From BD2-11 clade cluster bacterium bin43 (GTDB lineage: Bacteria; Gemmatimonadota; Gemmatimonadetes; Longimicrobiales; Gaopeijiaceae), in the NCBI GenBank assembly GCA_002238605.1, contig MPMR01000023.1:1-63888 (forward strand): DNA of 63,888 nucleotides, written 5' to 3'. A program made the translations under genes and the position numbers. Shown piece after piece: positions 1 through 9,874 of the stretch (position 1 is its first letter; each line of letters opens with the position of its first letter). Under the pieces are notes generated by a model. The model did no database searches. It was not told where the DNA came from and saw nothing but the letters and a program-made list of their open reading frames with translations.

Positions 1-1325
1 CCTACGCCAAGGTGCGGGCGCTGACGCGCGTCGCGACGCCGGCGAGCGAGACGGAGCTGCTCGAGTTCGCGCGTGCCGGCTCGGCCGCGAGGCTGGAGCG
101 GATGGTGCGCATGTGGAAGAAGCTGTCTCGCGATGAGGAGTTGACCGCCGAGCAGGCCCGGCACCGCAGCCGCACGTTCTCGGTGTTCGTGGACGGCGAC
201 GGGATGTACGTGGTGAAGGGCCGGCTCGAGCCGGAGGTCGGAGCGGTGCTGATGCGCGCGGTGGAGGCGGCGTCGGATGCGCTGTTCCGGCGCGAGGGCG
301 GGGCCCGAGCCGGAGCAGGAATCGCAAGGAGTGTCAGGCGAGACGCCGGCGATGCGCGCCCGGAGCCGAAGCAGCGGCGGGCGGATGCGGTGGGGCTATT
401 GGCGGAGCGGGCGCTGGCGGCCGGGTTCGGAAGCAGCGAACTCGGCGACGAGCTGAAGACTCGATCCCACGACGATGGGCCCCGTGGCGAGGCGCCCCTT
501 TCGCAAGACAACGCGCTCCTTGCCCAGGACGAGGCGCCCCAATCCCGTGACGATGCGCCCCCTTCCCAGGACGAGGCGCCCCAATCCGAGGACGAGCCGC
601 AGACTCGGTCCCGCGAGAACTGGCAGGCGCAATCCCGCACCGAACCGCGCGCCTCCCGCGGCATCGAATCGGGCACCCGCGCGGAGCGCTACCAGGTGAT
701 GGTCCATTGCGACGCGGCGACGCTCGCGGCGGAGGGCGAGCCCGGACGCTCGGATCTGGACGGGATCCGCGTTTCCGCGGAAACGTCGCGGCGCATGGCG
801 TGCGATGCCGCGGTGGTGGCGATGGTCCACGCGAAGGATGGCTCGTTGCTGAAGGATAGCTCGCTGCTGAACGTCGGACGCAGGACGCGCACCATTCCTC
901 CGCACATCCGGCGTGCACTGGAGGAGCGCGACCGGGGATGCCGCTTCCCCGGGTGCGGGTGCAGGTTCACGGAGGCGCATCACGTGAAGCACTGGGCCGA
1001 CGGGGGTGAGACGAGCGTACGGAACACGCTGTTGCTCTGCCGGCGGCACCATCGCGCCGTTCACGAGCGACAGGTGAAGGTGTCGGTGAACCGCGATGGG
1101 ACGGTGCTCTTCTTCACGCCCAGCGGGAAGATGCTGGCGGACGCGCCGCGCAAGCCGACATCGGCGACCGCGCTGGGCAAGCCGAGATCGGCGCCGGCGC
1201 CGGGTGCCCCGCCGATGAGCAAGACTGTCGCCCTCTCAAACGGGGCCGCGCTTTACCGGGATTCCGATATCCCGTGGGAGATCGAGGCCAGGGCGCGCGA
1301 AGCTGTGGAGGAGCACCTGGGATGA
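1..1325 (+). CDS. DUF222/13E12-type HNH endonuclease, 5' end outside window
   Basis: The frame is open to the left edge; the first codons read YAKVRALTRVA, an internal part of the DUF222 domain, so the true start lies upstream and the GTG at 12 is not a start. The C-terminal part carries an HNH nuclease core: two Cys in CRFPGC, the EAHHVKHW block, an N in NTLLLC, then RRHHRAVHE (about 940-1075). Proteins of this class are usually annotated as HNH nucleases of unknown target and are often multicopy. Between the two domains lies a low-complexity linker of five 7-residue repeats (489-593). The function is inferred from motifs only. Confidence 0.85.
   Translation, partial: YAKVRALTRVATPASETELLEFARAGSAARLERMVRMWKKLSRDEELTAEQARHRSRTFSVFVDGDGMYVVKGRLEPEVGAVLMRAVEAASDALFRREGGARAGAGIARSVRRDAGDARPEPKQRRADAVGLLAERALAAGFGSSELGDELKTRSHDDGPRGEAPLSQDNALLAQDEAPQSRDDAPPSQDEAPQSEDEPQTRSRENWQAQSRTEPRASRGIESGTRAERYQVMVHCDAATLAAEGEPGRSDLDGIRVSAETSRRMACDAAVVAMVHAKDGSLLKDSSLLNVGRRTRTIPPHIRRALEERDRGCRFPGCGCRFTEAHHVKHWADGGETSVRNTLLLCRRHHRAVHERQVKVSVNRDGTVLFFTPSGKMLADAPRKPTSATALGKPRSAPAPGAPPMSKTVALSNGAALYRDSDIPWEIEARAREAVEEHLG
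489..593 (+). repeat. Five in-frame 21-bp repeats in the HNH gene linker
   Basis: Five consecutive 21-bp units encode the heptads EAPLSQD, NALLAQD, EAPQSRD, DAPPSQD and EAPQSED. The unit length keeps the reading frame, so copy-number change would lengthen or shorten the linker without breaking the protein. Confidence 0.85.
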
Positions 1326-1374
1326 TGGCGCCGTCAGCTCGCCGCTTGCCGCCTTCGGTGAAGCTCCATGACTG

Positions 1375-1409
1375 CTTACAGAAACTCCCGTCTCTTACAG
1401 AAACTCCCG
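1375..1409. repeat. 16-bp direct repeat, two copies
   Basis: CTTACAGAAACTCCCG occurs at 1375-1390 and again at 1394-1409 (19-bp period) in the 136-bp space between two convergent genes. No other feature is seen in that space. Confidence 0.7.
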
Positions 1410-1461
1410 CCTGCAACAGCCACGATAGTCGGCCAAGTGCAGTGGGGCGAAACCGATTCGG

Positions 1462-2007
1462 TCACGGCTCATACCCGAACTCCACCACATGCGCCCGCCA
1501 CGTCTCCGGGTCGCCCGGTGCGCCGTGCGCCTCCGAGACCACCTCGAGCCGGATGGGCGTCACCTCGATCAGCAGCACGCTCGCCTCCCGGTCCGGGTAG
1601 AACGGCGTCCACGACTCCTTCCAGTGGCGCGCCTTCGCCTCGGGGTCGTCGACCAGACGCGCCCGCCCGATCAGCGTGACGTACGCCGGCACGCTCTCGG
1701 CGAGATAGTGGAGCGCCACCCGGGGCCGTGCGCGCAGTTGGTCCACCTTGCGGCTGTCCGGATTGGTGGCCAGCCACACCACCCAGTCGTCGTCGGGCGG
1801 GAGGGGGTCCATGGCGCGCACCGCCGGAAAGCCCTCGTCATCCAGAGTGGCCATCGATACGAACGCCGCTTCCTCCGCCACCTCGCGCGCGATCCCGAGC
1901 AGCTCGGCGCGGGACGGCGTCTGGGCGCCGGCCGTGCTAGCGAACCCCAGCAGGGCGATCCACGCGAGAGTCGCGCTCGATTTACACATTTTACGCATTT
2001 TACACAT
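1462..2007 (-). CDS. Pyridoxamine 5'-phosphate oxidase-like flavin split-barrel protein, exported
   Basis: The mature part resembles the general-stress-protein-26/PNPOx split-barrel family: AAFVSMATLDDEGFPAVRAM followed by VWLATNPDSRKVDQLR and a conserved tail with HWKESWTPFYPD. These proteins bind FMN or a related cofactor and usually have redox or stress roles; the substrate is unknown. The N-terminus has a hydrophobic segment (SSATLAWIALLGFAS) and an AGAQ cleavage-like site, suggesting a periplasmic form, which is unusual because most relatives are cytoplasmic. Three ATGs sit 9 bp apart at 2007, 1998 and 1989, and the frame is open further to 2052. No clear ribosome-binding site decides between them. 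Confidence 0.7.
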   Translation of the reverse strand: MCKMRKMCKSSATLAWIALLGFASTAGAQTPSRAELLGIAREVAEEAAFVSMATLDDEGFPAVRAMDPLPPDDDWVVWLATNPDSRKVDQLRARPRVALHYLAESVPAYVTLIGRARLVDDPEAKARHWKESWTPFYPDREASVLLIEVTPIRLEVVSEAHGAPGDPETWRAHVVEFGYEP

Positions 2008-2008
2008 T
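1982..2008 (-). repeat. Nine-bp micro-repeat carrying three in-frame ATGs
   Basis: On the minus strand AAAATGTGT/AAAATGCGT-type 9-mers are repeated in tandem, placing a potential start codon every third codon and encoding the peptide series MCK-MRK-MCK. Confidence 0.6.
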
Positions 2009-2182
2009 CTACGTGTCTTACGCGTCTTGGTATTCCGTGCCTCGTTCCGCACCCGCCCTCCTCCCGATGCCTGCCGAGTCAGGGCAGGGTTTGGTCAAGG
2101 CAGGTTTCACCTGGAGCGGATGCCCCGGGGCGCGCGTCGTATAATGCACGCGGGCGCCTCATGAATCACGCGGGCGCGCGTA

Positions 2183-3295
2183 CTAGACATTAAAGAGCAC
2201 CCGCAGAATATCGCCGTCCTGCACGACGTAGTCCCTGCCTTCCACGCGCAGCCGTCCCGCCGATTTCACCGCCTGCTCGGATCCGTATTCCTCCAGGACA
2301 TCGCAGGGGATGACCTCCGCCCGGATGAAGCCGCGCTCCATGTCCGAGTGGATCTTCCCGGCGGCCCGTCGGGCATCGGTGCCCGCGCGGATGGTCCAGG
2401 CGCGCACCTCCGGGCCGGCCACGGTGAAGAAGGAGATCAGGTCCTGCAGCTGGTAGGCCGCGCGGATGAAGCGGTCGAGGGCGGGCTCGGCCAGCCCCAT
2501 GTCGCTCAGGAACTCCTGCTGATCCGCAGGCTCCAGCATCGCGATCTCGGCCTCGAGGCTTGCCGAAAGGGTCATGCCCCCGGCGCCCATGCGGGCCAGC
2601 GCTTCCTGGAGTTCGCCCGGCAGTGCGTCATCGAAATCGCCCGGCGGCGCGGCATCGAGATCGCTCAGCAGCGCGTCATCGAGTTCGTCCGGCAGCGCCT
2701 CCTCCGCATCGGCTTCCTCGCGATTGAGCACGGCCAGCAGCGGCGCGTCGGTGACCAGCGAATAGCCGCGCAGGAGCGAACGATCCAGTTCCGATTCCGG
2801 GACAACGCGCAGCGGCTGTTCCGACTCGAGGGCCTCGCGCATGCGTTCGAAGGCTGCGACCTCGAGCCCGCGCTTCGCCTCCTTGCGCGCCCGCTCCAGC
2901 CAGCGTTCGACGAACACCAGGTCGGCGAGGACGCACTCGGCGTGGAACGCCTCGAGTTCGGCTGCGGGATCGGGGGCGTGCTCGAGCGCCGGGTTGTCGA
3001 AGCCGCGCAGGACCAGGCAGAGGGCCTCCTGGTCGCGCACCTGCTGCAGCGCCGCGGTCGAGAGGCCGCGCTGTTCGGAGCCGTGCTCCCCGGGGATGTC
3101 GCAGAAGACGATGCTGGCGAAGGTGGTCTTGTTCGGCCGGTAGAGGGTCGAGAGCCACTCCACCCGGCGATCCGGGACGTCCACGACGGCGCGGCGCACC
3201 TCGCCCCCGTAACCGACCGGGACATCCTGACCGGTCATCGCATTGAACACGGTCGTCTTCCCCGAACCCGGGAATCCCACCAGGCCGACCTTCAC
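2183..3295 (-). CDS. ychF: YchF/OLA1-type P-loop NTPase with TGS domain
   Basis: The protein has the G1 motif GFPGSGKTT near the N-terminus, a switch-II-like DIPGEHGSEQ, the YchF-type NREE in place of NKxD, an alpha-helical stretch (ERWLERARKEAKRG) and a C-terminal TGS domain with the signature KIHSDMERGFIRAEVI. Its 370 residues fit the family (about 360). YchF/OLA1 proteins are ATP-preferring, ribosome-associated NTPases. I chose the GTG at 3295 because GGGGGAGAG lies just upstream and the protein then begins directly at the G domain; the frame is open upstream but without family similarity. An acidic block of four octapeptide repeats (2609-2704) is inserted before the C-terminal half. Confidence 0.85.
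   Translation of the reverse strand: MKVGLVGFPGSGKTTVFNAMTGQDVPVGYGGEVRRAVVDVPDRRVEWLSTLYRPNKTTFASIVFCDIPGEHGSEQRGLSTAALQQVRDQEALCLVLRGFDNPALEHAPDPAAELEAFHAECVLADLVFVERWLERARKEAKRGLEVAAFERMREALESEQPLRVVPESELDRSLLRGYSLVTDAPLLAVLNREEADAEEALPDELDDALLSDLDAAPPGDFDDALPGELQEALARMGAGGMTLSASLEAEIAMLEPADQQEFLSDMGLAEPALDRFIRAAYQLQDLISFFTVAGPEVRAWTIRAGTDARRAAGKIHSDMERGFIRAEVIPCDVLEEYGSEQAVKSAGRLRVEGRDYVVQDGDILRVLFNV
2609..2704 (-). repeat. Four in-frame 24-bp repeats inside ychF
   Basis: Four successive 24-bp units (2609-2632, 2633-2656, 2657-2680, 2681-2704) encode the octapeptides EEALPDEL, DDALLSDL, DAAPPGDF and DDALPGEL. The acidic peptide is absent from the YchF proteins I know. Confidence 0.85.
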
Positions 3296-3668
3296 GCTTA
3301 CTCTCCCCCGGTCTCGCGGATGATTCGATGCTCCTCGTCCGGGCCCTTCCCGGATCTCTCCGACCGCTCCGATCTGTGACGAATGGAAGCGCTGCCTCGG
3401 ATGATCATGATAATCGGAAGTACAAGTCTCGCGGGATGCGGAACCCGGCGATGCCGGCGGCCGAGACGCCATTTTCGTCCCCGCCAGCCTTGTATCGTCC
3501 CCGCCAGCCTTGCGCGGCTGACGCAAGCATGATTGCTTGCAGGATTCCGTTGCTGCATCGGTGCAGGATCAGATGTTTACCGGGGATCGGCGCACCCTGC
3601 CGGTTCCGGGGCATGACATGTCCGGCCGATGCCGGGCGAAACTGGACGGGCACGAGCGAGGACAGCGC
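3296..3668. other. Divergent intergenic region between ychF and the DUF1761 gene
   Basis: This 373-bp space separates two divergently transcribed genes and should hold both promoters. I see two copies of CGTCCCCGCCAGCCTTG (3476-3492 and 3496-3512, 20-bp period) and a perfect 6-bp hairpin GCAAGC-N6-GCTTGC at 3523-3540. No convincing coding sequence was found. Confidence 0.6.
3523..3540. repeat. Small inverted repeat (6-bp arms)
   Basis: GCAAGC and GCTTGC are separated by six bases, upstream of the DUF1761 gene. It could be an operator or a leader hairpin; it lacks the T-tract expected of a terminator. Confidence 0.4.
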
Positions 3669-4103
3669 ATGGAACCGACGGTCTCGGTCAACTACCTGGC
3701 CATCCTCGTCTGTGTCGTCGTCGCGATGCCGCTTGGATTCCTCTGGTTCGGGCCGCTGTTCGGCAAGGCTTGGGCCCGTCACATGGGAATGGAGGGCGAA
3801 GACGCCCAGGGAGGGATGGCCAGGGCCATGGTCATCTACGCTCTGGGCTCCTTCCTTCTCGTGTTCGTGCTTGCCCACTACGTGGCGCTGGTTCGGCCTT
3901 CCGCGTGGGGCGCGGGTCCCGATCAGGCGCCCTGGGTCTACGCCTGGAACGGCGCTTTCTGGCCCTGGCTGGGCTTCTTCCTTCCGCTTCAGATGGGGCG
4001 GGTTGCGTGGGAGGGGAAGAAGTGGGGGCTGGTCGCCATCAACTCCGGGTTCGACCTGGTCCGCCTCATGATCTTCGCGATCATCCTCACGCACTGGCAC
4101 TGA
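3669..4103 (+). CDS. DUF1761-like small membrane protein
   Basis: The 144-residue protein has four predicted hydrophobic segments. The first (NYLAILVCVVVAMPLGFLWF) is followed by GPLFGKAWARHMGM, the pattern I associate with DUF1761 integral membrane proteins of unknown function. I chose the ATG at 3669 because AGGA precedes it by about seven bases and the protein then starts directly before the first membrane segment. It stands alone, divergent from ychF and upstream of a repeat array. Confidence 0.6.
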   Translation: MEPTVSVNYLAILVCVVVAMPLGFLWFGPLFGKAWARHMGMEGEDAQGGMARAMVIYALGSFLLVFVLAHYVALVRPSAWGAGPDQAPWVYAWNGAFWPWLGFFLPLQMGRVAWEGKKWGLVAINSGFDLVRLMIFAIILTHWH

Positions 4104-4136
4104 TCCCTCACGTACTGGAGCGGCAGAAGTAGCGAG

Positions 4137-4275
4137 GTTGATGCCGGAGGGACGCAGCGGCTGAAGCCAGTGGGACACGGCGGTTGAAGCCAAGGGGACG
4201 CGACGGGTTGATGCCAGGGGGGTGCGGCGGTTGAAGCCGGAGGGAAGAGGCGGTTGATGCCGGCGGAACGCGGCG
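4137..4275. repeat. Six-unit degenerate 23-bp tandem repeat upstream of leuA
   Basis: The units start at 4137, 4160, 4183, 4206 (24 bp), 4230 and 4253. Each follows the scheme GGTTGAWGCC, then a variable G-rich centre, then a GGC-like end. There are no spacers, so it is not a CRISPR array. It fills most of the gap between the DUF1761 gene and leuA and ends 67 bp before the leuA start. Confidence 0.9.
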
Positions 4276-4342
4276 GCAATCCCCGGTCGCGGCGCAAGCT
4301 GTTACCATTTCTCCCGGCGGTACCGATTACCGAGGAGTACAC

Positions 4343-5548
<1,206 letters not shown>

Positions 5549-5557
<9 letters not shown>

Positions 5558-5635
5558 CCCGGCATGTACAGGTAGCCCGGCGTGTTCAGGTAGCCCGGAG
5601 AAACAGGTAGCCCGGAGAAGCAGGTTAACCCGGCC
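5549..5635. repeat. 17-18-bp tandem repeat at the 3' end of leuA
   Basis: The core CAGGTAGCCCGG recurs at 5551, 5569, 5587 and 5604, with a degenerate copy at 5621 (CAGGTTAACCCGG). The first unit supplies the TAG stop of leuA. Confidence 0.85.
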
Positions 5636-5709
5636 AGGTCGACGGGCCTTTTCCAACCCCACATTTACAGATCGCGCGCACGGGCGCGCACAGACGAGGA
5701 TACCGGCAG

Positions 5710-6699
5710 ATGAGCGAAGCGACGATGGGGAGCAATGGAGCCTCCACCGAACTTCTTCAGGGCAGGTCCGTGGCCGTCATCGGCTACGGCAGCCAGGGCC
5801 ACGCGCACGCGTTGAACCTGCGGGATTCGGGAGCCGACGTCGTGGTGGGTCTCTATGACGGAAGCTCCTCCGCGGAGAAGGCGCGCGCCGACGGGCTGAG
5901 GGTGGCTTCGGTCGCCGAGGCCGCCGACGGGGCGAACGTGGTCTCCGTCCTCATCCCGGACACGGTGCAGCGCGACGTCTACGAAGCCGACATCGAACCG
6001 TTTCTCGAGACGGGCGACACCCTCGTCTTCGCGCACGGCTTCAACGTGCACTACAACGAGATCGTCCCGCCCGACCACACCGACGTCATCCTGATCGCGC
6101 CCAAGTCCCCCGGGAACCGGGTGCGCGAGGAGTTCGTCGCCGGGCGCGGGGTGCCGGCGCTCTACGCGGTGCATCAGGATTCCACCGGCAACGCCACCGA
6201 GTTCGCCAAGGCGTACGCGGCCGGGCTCGGGTGCACGCGCGCGGGCATCCTCGAAACGACCTTCGCGGCCGAGACCGAAACCGACCTGTTCGGCGAGCAG
6301 GCGGTGCTGTGCGGGGGCTTCACCGCGCTGGTGCAGGCCGGTTTCGAGACGCTGGTGGAGGCCGGCTACGACCCCGCGCTGGCGTATTTCGAGTGCCTGC
6401 ACGAGCTGAAGCTGATCGTGGATCTGGCGTACAAGCACGGGATACAGGGGATGCGCCGCGAGGTGAGCGACACCGCCGAGTACGGCGACTACGTGAGCGG
6501 CCCGCGGGTCGTGGGCGAGGCCTCGCGCGCGGCGATGAAGGAGATTCTCGCGGAGGTGCAGTCCGGCGCCTTCGCCCGCCAGTGGATCGACGAGGCGCGT
6601 GGCGGGCAGGCGTGTTTCGACCGCATGCGGGTGGACGGGGCCGAGCATCCGATCGAGGTGGTGGGCAAGAAGCTGCGCGCCCACATGGCCTGGCTCTAG
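5710..6699 (+). CDS. ilvC: Ketol-acid reductoisomerase, class I
   Basis: IlvC converts 2-acetolactate to 2,3-dihydroxyisovalerate in valine, leucine and isoleucine synthesis. The 329 residues match class I enzymes. The Rossmann motif GYGSQGHAH is at 25-33, the catalytic AHGFNVHY at 108-115, the metal-site motif [10 protein letters not shown] at 188-197 and ECLHE at 227-231. Two deviations stand out. The cofactor loop reads VGLYDGSSS where NADPH enzymes usually have an Arg after VGL, and the conserved PKGPGH motif is PKSPGN. The start ATG follows GAGGA by about ten bases. The gene lies between leuA and ilvD; no ilvB/ilvN is in the window. Confidence 0.92.
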   Translation: MSEATMGSNGASTELLQGRSVAVIGYGSQGHAHALNLRDSGADVVVGLYDGSSSAEKARADGLRVASVAEAADGANVVSVLIPDTVQRDVYEADIEPFLETGDTLVFAHGFNVHYNEIVPPDHTDVILIAPKSPGNRVREEFVAGRGVPALYAVHQDSTGNATEFAKAYAAGLGCTRAGILETTFAAETETDLFGEQAVLCGGFTALVQAGFETLVEAGYDPALAYFECLHELKLIVDLAYKHGIQGMRREVSDTAEYGDYVSGPRVVGEASRAAMKEILAEVQSGAFARQWIDEARGGQACFDRMRVDGAEHPIEVVGKKLRAHMAWL

Positions 6700-6715
6700 T
6701 CCGGGGGCGGCCCGG

Positions 6716-8410
6716 ATGACGAGCCCCCGACGACTTCCGCTCCGCAGCCAGGCGCTCGTCGCCGGGCGGGACCGGGCGGCGGCGCGCTCCATGCTGCGCG
6801 CGGTCGGGATGGAGGACGACGACTTCTCCAGGCCGCTGATCGCGATCGCGAACACCTGGACCGACACCACCCCCTGCAACGCCCACCTGCGCGACCTCGC
6901 CGACTTCGTGCGGCAGGGGATCCGCGACGCGGGGGGCATGCCGCTCGAGGTCAACACCATCGCCATCTCGGACGGCATCACCATGGGCACGGCGGGCATG
7001 AAGGCCTCGCTGGTGAGCCGCGAGCTGGTCGCCGACTCCATCGAGCTGGTGGGGGACGCCTACGGGTTCGACGGGGTGGTGGCCATCTCCGGGTGCGACA
7101 AGACCATCCCGGGGACGGTCATGGCGCTCGCCCGCCTGGATCTGCCGAGCCTGATGCTCTACGGCGGCTCCATCCAGCCGGGCCGCTACCGGGGGCGCGA
7201 CGTCACCATCCAGGACGTGTTCGAGGGGATCGGGGCGTGCGCGGCCGGCCGCATCAGCGAGGAGGATCTGGACGAACTGGAGCGCGCGGCGTGCCCGGGG
7301 GCGGGCTCGTGCGGGGGGCAGTTCACCGCCAACACCATGGCGACCGTCTTCGAGGCGATGGGCATCTCGCCGATGGGGAGCGGCTCGGTGCCGGCCACCG
7401 ATCCGGCCAAGGCGGGAGTCGCGCGCGACTGCGGCCGCCTGGCGGTCGACCTGGTGCGGCGCGGGGTGACGGCCCGGCAGATCCTCACGCGCGCGTCCAT
7501 GACGAACGGGGTCACGCTGGCGGTGGCCACCGGCGGGTCGACCAACGCGGTGCTGCACCTGCTCGCGGTCGCGCGCGAGGCGGGGGTGGAGCTCGACCTG
7601 GAGGACTTCGACCGCATCAGCGCGCGCACGCCCGTGATCGCGGACATGAAGCCGTGGGGGCGGTTCGTGGCCACCGACATGCACGCGGCAGGCGGGGTGC
7701 GGCTGCTGGCGGCCCGGCTGCTGGGGGCGGGGCTGCTCGACGGCGGCGCGGCCACGGTCACCGGGCGCACGGTGGCGGAGGAGGCGGAGCTGGCGGCCGA
7801 GGCGGCCGGACAGGAGGTGGTTTCGACCGTGGGGGACCCGGTGAAGCCGCACGGCGGCCTGCTCATCCTGAAGGGCAACCTGGCGCCCGACGGGTGCGTG
7901 CTGAAGGTGGCCGGCCCGGAGCGCGGCCATCACAGCGGCCCGGCGCGGGTGTTCGACTGCGAGGAAGACGCGTTCGAGGCGGTGCAGGCGGGCGCCATCT
8001 CCCCGGGCGACGTGCTGGTCATCCGGGGGGAGGGGCCGCGCGGCGGGCCGGGCATGCGGGAGATGCTGGCGGTCACGGCGGCGCTCACCGGGGCGGGGCT
8101 GGGGCCCTCGGTGGGGCTGCTCACCGACGGCCGCTTCTCGGGCGCCACCCACGGGCTGATGGCCGGCCACGTCGCGCCCGAGGCGGTGGACGGCGGACCC
8201 ATCGCGGCGGTGCGGGACGGCGACACGATCACCTTCGACGTGGCCGCGCGCACCCTTTCGGTCGACCTGAGCGACGAGGAGATCCGGGAGCGGGCGAGCG
8301 CCTGGCGCCCTTCCGCGCAGTCCGTCAACGGTCCCGCCACCGGCGTGATGCGCAAGTACGCGCGCCTGGTCGCATCCGCGTCGGAGGGCGCGGTCACCAA
8401 CCGGGCATGA
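6716..8410 (+). CDS. ilvD: Dihydroxy-acid dehydratase
   Basis: IlvD dehydrates 2,3-dihydroxyisovalerate to 2-oxoisovalerate with an Fe-S cluster. The 564-residue protein has the three cluster-associated cysteines in TPCN (C54), SGCDKT (C127) and GAGSCGGQFTANTM (C199), the arrangement found in [2Fe-2S] members of the IlvD/Edd family, and the C-terminal GPSVGLLTDGRFSG signature. The ATG at 6716 begins 17 bp after ilvC ends; the frame is open upstream inside ilvC, but only this start gives a family-like N-terminus. The gene is co-directional with leuC. Confidence 0.92.
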   Translation: MTSPRRLPLRSQALVAGRDRAAARSMLRAVGMEDDDFSRPLIAIANTWTDTTPCNAHLRDLADFVRQGIRDAGGMPLEVNTIAISDGITMGTAGMKASLVSRELVADSIELVGDAYGFDGVVAISGCDKTIPGTVMALARLDLPSLMLYGGSIQPGRYRGRDVTIQDVFEGIGACAAGRISEEDLDELERAACPGAGSCGGQFTANTMATVFEAMGISPMGSGSVPATDPAKAGVARDCGRLAVDLVRRGVTARQILTRASMTNGVTLAVATGGSTNAVLHLLAVAREAGVELDLEDFDRISARTPVIADMKPWGRFVATDMHAAGGVRLLAARLLGAGLLDGGAATVTGRTVAEEAELAAEAAGQEVVSTVGDPVKPHGGLLILKGNLAPDGCVLKVAGPERGHHSGPARVFDCEEDAFEAVQAGAISPGDVLVIRGEGPRGGPGMREMLAVTAALTGAGLGPSVGLLTDGRFSGATHGLMAGHVAPEAVDGGPIAAVRDGDTITFDVAARTLSVDLSDEEIRERASAWRPSAQSVNGPATGVMRKYARLVASASEGAVTNRA

Positions 8411-8464
8411 ACGCCCGGCCCGCCGGCGAGCCGGCATGATGAGCCCACCAGTCCACGAGCGCCA

Positions 8465-9874
8465 ATGAACGCCCGGCCCACCACCCTGTTCGAGAAGGTC
8501 TGGGAGCAGCACGTCGTGCGCCGCGAGGAGGGGCGCCCCGACCTCATCTACATCGACCTGCACCTGGTGCACGAGGTAACGTCGCCGCAGGCGTTCGCGG
8601 GGCTCAACGCGGCCGGGCGCGCGGTTCGCCGTCCGGAGCGCACCCTGGCCACCGTCGACCACAACGTGCCCACCACCCACCGCTCCCTCCCGGTCGCCGA
8701 CCCGGTGGCGACCCGCCAGATCGAGGCGCTCCGCGAGAACGCCGCCGAGCACGGCATCACCCTCTACGACATGGGGCACGACCGGCAGGGCATCGTGCAC
8801 GTCATCGGCCCCGAGCTGGGCGCCACCCGGCCCGGCATGACCATCGTGTGCGGGGACAGCCACACCTCCACGCACGGGGCCTTCGGGGCGATCGCGTTCG
8901 GGATCGGCACCTCGCAGGTCGAACACGTGCTCGCCACCCAGTGCCTGCTCATGGAGCGCCCGCGCAGCATGGAGGTCCGGTACCGCGGGCGCCTCGGGCC
9001 GGGGCTCACCGCGAAGGACCTGATCCTCCACACCATCGGCCGCATCGGGGTGGCGGGGGGGGCGGGGCACGTGCTGGAGTACCGCGGCGAGGCGATCCGC
9101 GCGCTCTCCATGGAGGGCCGCATGACGGTGTGCAACATGTCCATCGAGGCGGGTGCGCGCGCCGGCATGATCGCGCCCGACCAGACGACCTTTTCGTACC
9201 TGCGCGGGCGCCCGCGCGCGCCCGCGGGCAAGGCCTTCGACGAGGCGGTGGCGCGCTGGTCGACCCTGCGCACCGACCGGGGCGCGCGCTTCGACCGGGT
9301 GGTGGAGGTCGACCTGGCCGACCTGGAGCCGCAGGTCACCTGGGGGACCAATCCCGGCATGGTGGTCCCCGTGTCCGGGCGCGTCCCCGACCCCGCCGAC
9401 CTCGCCGACCCGGACAGCCGGGCCACCGCCGAGCGGGCGCTCTCCTACATGGGGCTCGAGCCGGGCACGCCCATGCAGGAGGTCGAACTGGACCGCGTCT
9501 TCATCGGCTCGTGCACCAACTCCCGCATCGAGGACCTGCGCGAGGCGGCAGGGGTCGCGCGCGGCCGCCGGGTGAACCCGCGCGTGAACGCCCTGGTCGT
9601 TCCCGGCTCCACGGCCGTCAAGGCGGCCGCCGAGGCCGAGGGGCTCGACCGCATCTTCCGCGACGCCGGCTTCGAGTGGCGCGAGTCGGGATGCTCCATG
9701 TGCCTCGGGATGAACGACGACATCGCCGGGCCCGGCGAACGCTGCGCCTCCACCTCCAACCGGAACTTCGAGGGCCGGCAGGGCAGGGGAGCGCGCACCC
9801 ACCTGGTGAGCCCGGCGATGGCGGCCGCGGCCGCCGTGGCGGGCCGTTTCACCGACGTGAGGAGCCGGATGTGA
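8465..9874 (+). CDS. leuC: 3-isopropylmalate dehydratase large subunit
   Basis: With LeuD it isomerises 2- to 3-isopropylmalate. The aconitase-fold protein (469 residues) keeps the early signature [19 protein letters not shown] and the three [4Fe-4S] ligands in GSCTNSR (C350) and CSMCLGMN (C410, C413). Its stop overlaps the leuD start (GTGA). A 15-bp copy of its start sequence (ATGAACGCCCGGCCC) lies 58 bp upstream, overlapping the ilvD stop, but out of frame. Confidence 0.93.
   Translation: MNARPTTLFEKVWEQHVVRREEGRPDLIYIDLHLVHEVTSPQAFAGLNAAGRAVRRPERTLATVDHNVPTTHRSLPVADPVATRQIEALRENAAEHGITLYDMGHDRQGIVHVIGPELGATRPGMTIVCGDSHTSTHGAFGAIAFGIGTSQVEHVLATQCLLMERPRSMEVRYRGRLGPGLTAKDLILHTIGRIGVAGGAGHVLEYRGEAIRALSMEGRMTVCNMSIEAGARAGMIAPDQTTFSYLRGRPRAPAGKAFDEAVARWSTLRTDRGARFDRVVEVDLADLEPQVTWGTNPGMVVPVSGRVPDPADLADPDSRATAERALSYMGLEPGTPMQEVELDRVFIGSCTNSRIEDLREAAGVARGRRVNPRVNALVVPGSTAVKAAAEAEGLDRIFRDAGFEWRESGCSMCLGMNDDIAGPGERCASTSNRNFEGRQGRGARTHLVSPAMAAAAAVAGRFTDVRSRM

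Noticed and set aside
4137-4275. Possible CRISPR array
   Set aside because: The units are contiguous and degenerate with no spacers, and no cas genes are present.
6320-9802. A 1160-codon open frame on the minus strand over ilvC, ilvD and leuC
   Set aside because: It is an antisense by-product of high GC over three well-recognised genes; the peptide is Arg/Gly/His-rich without domains.
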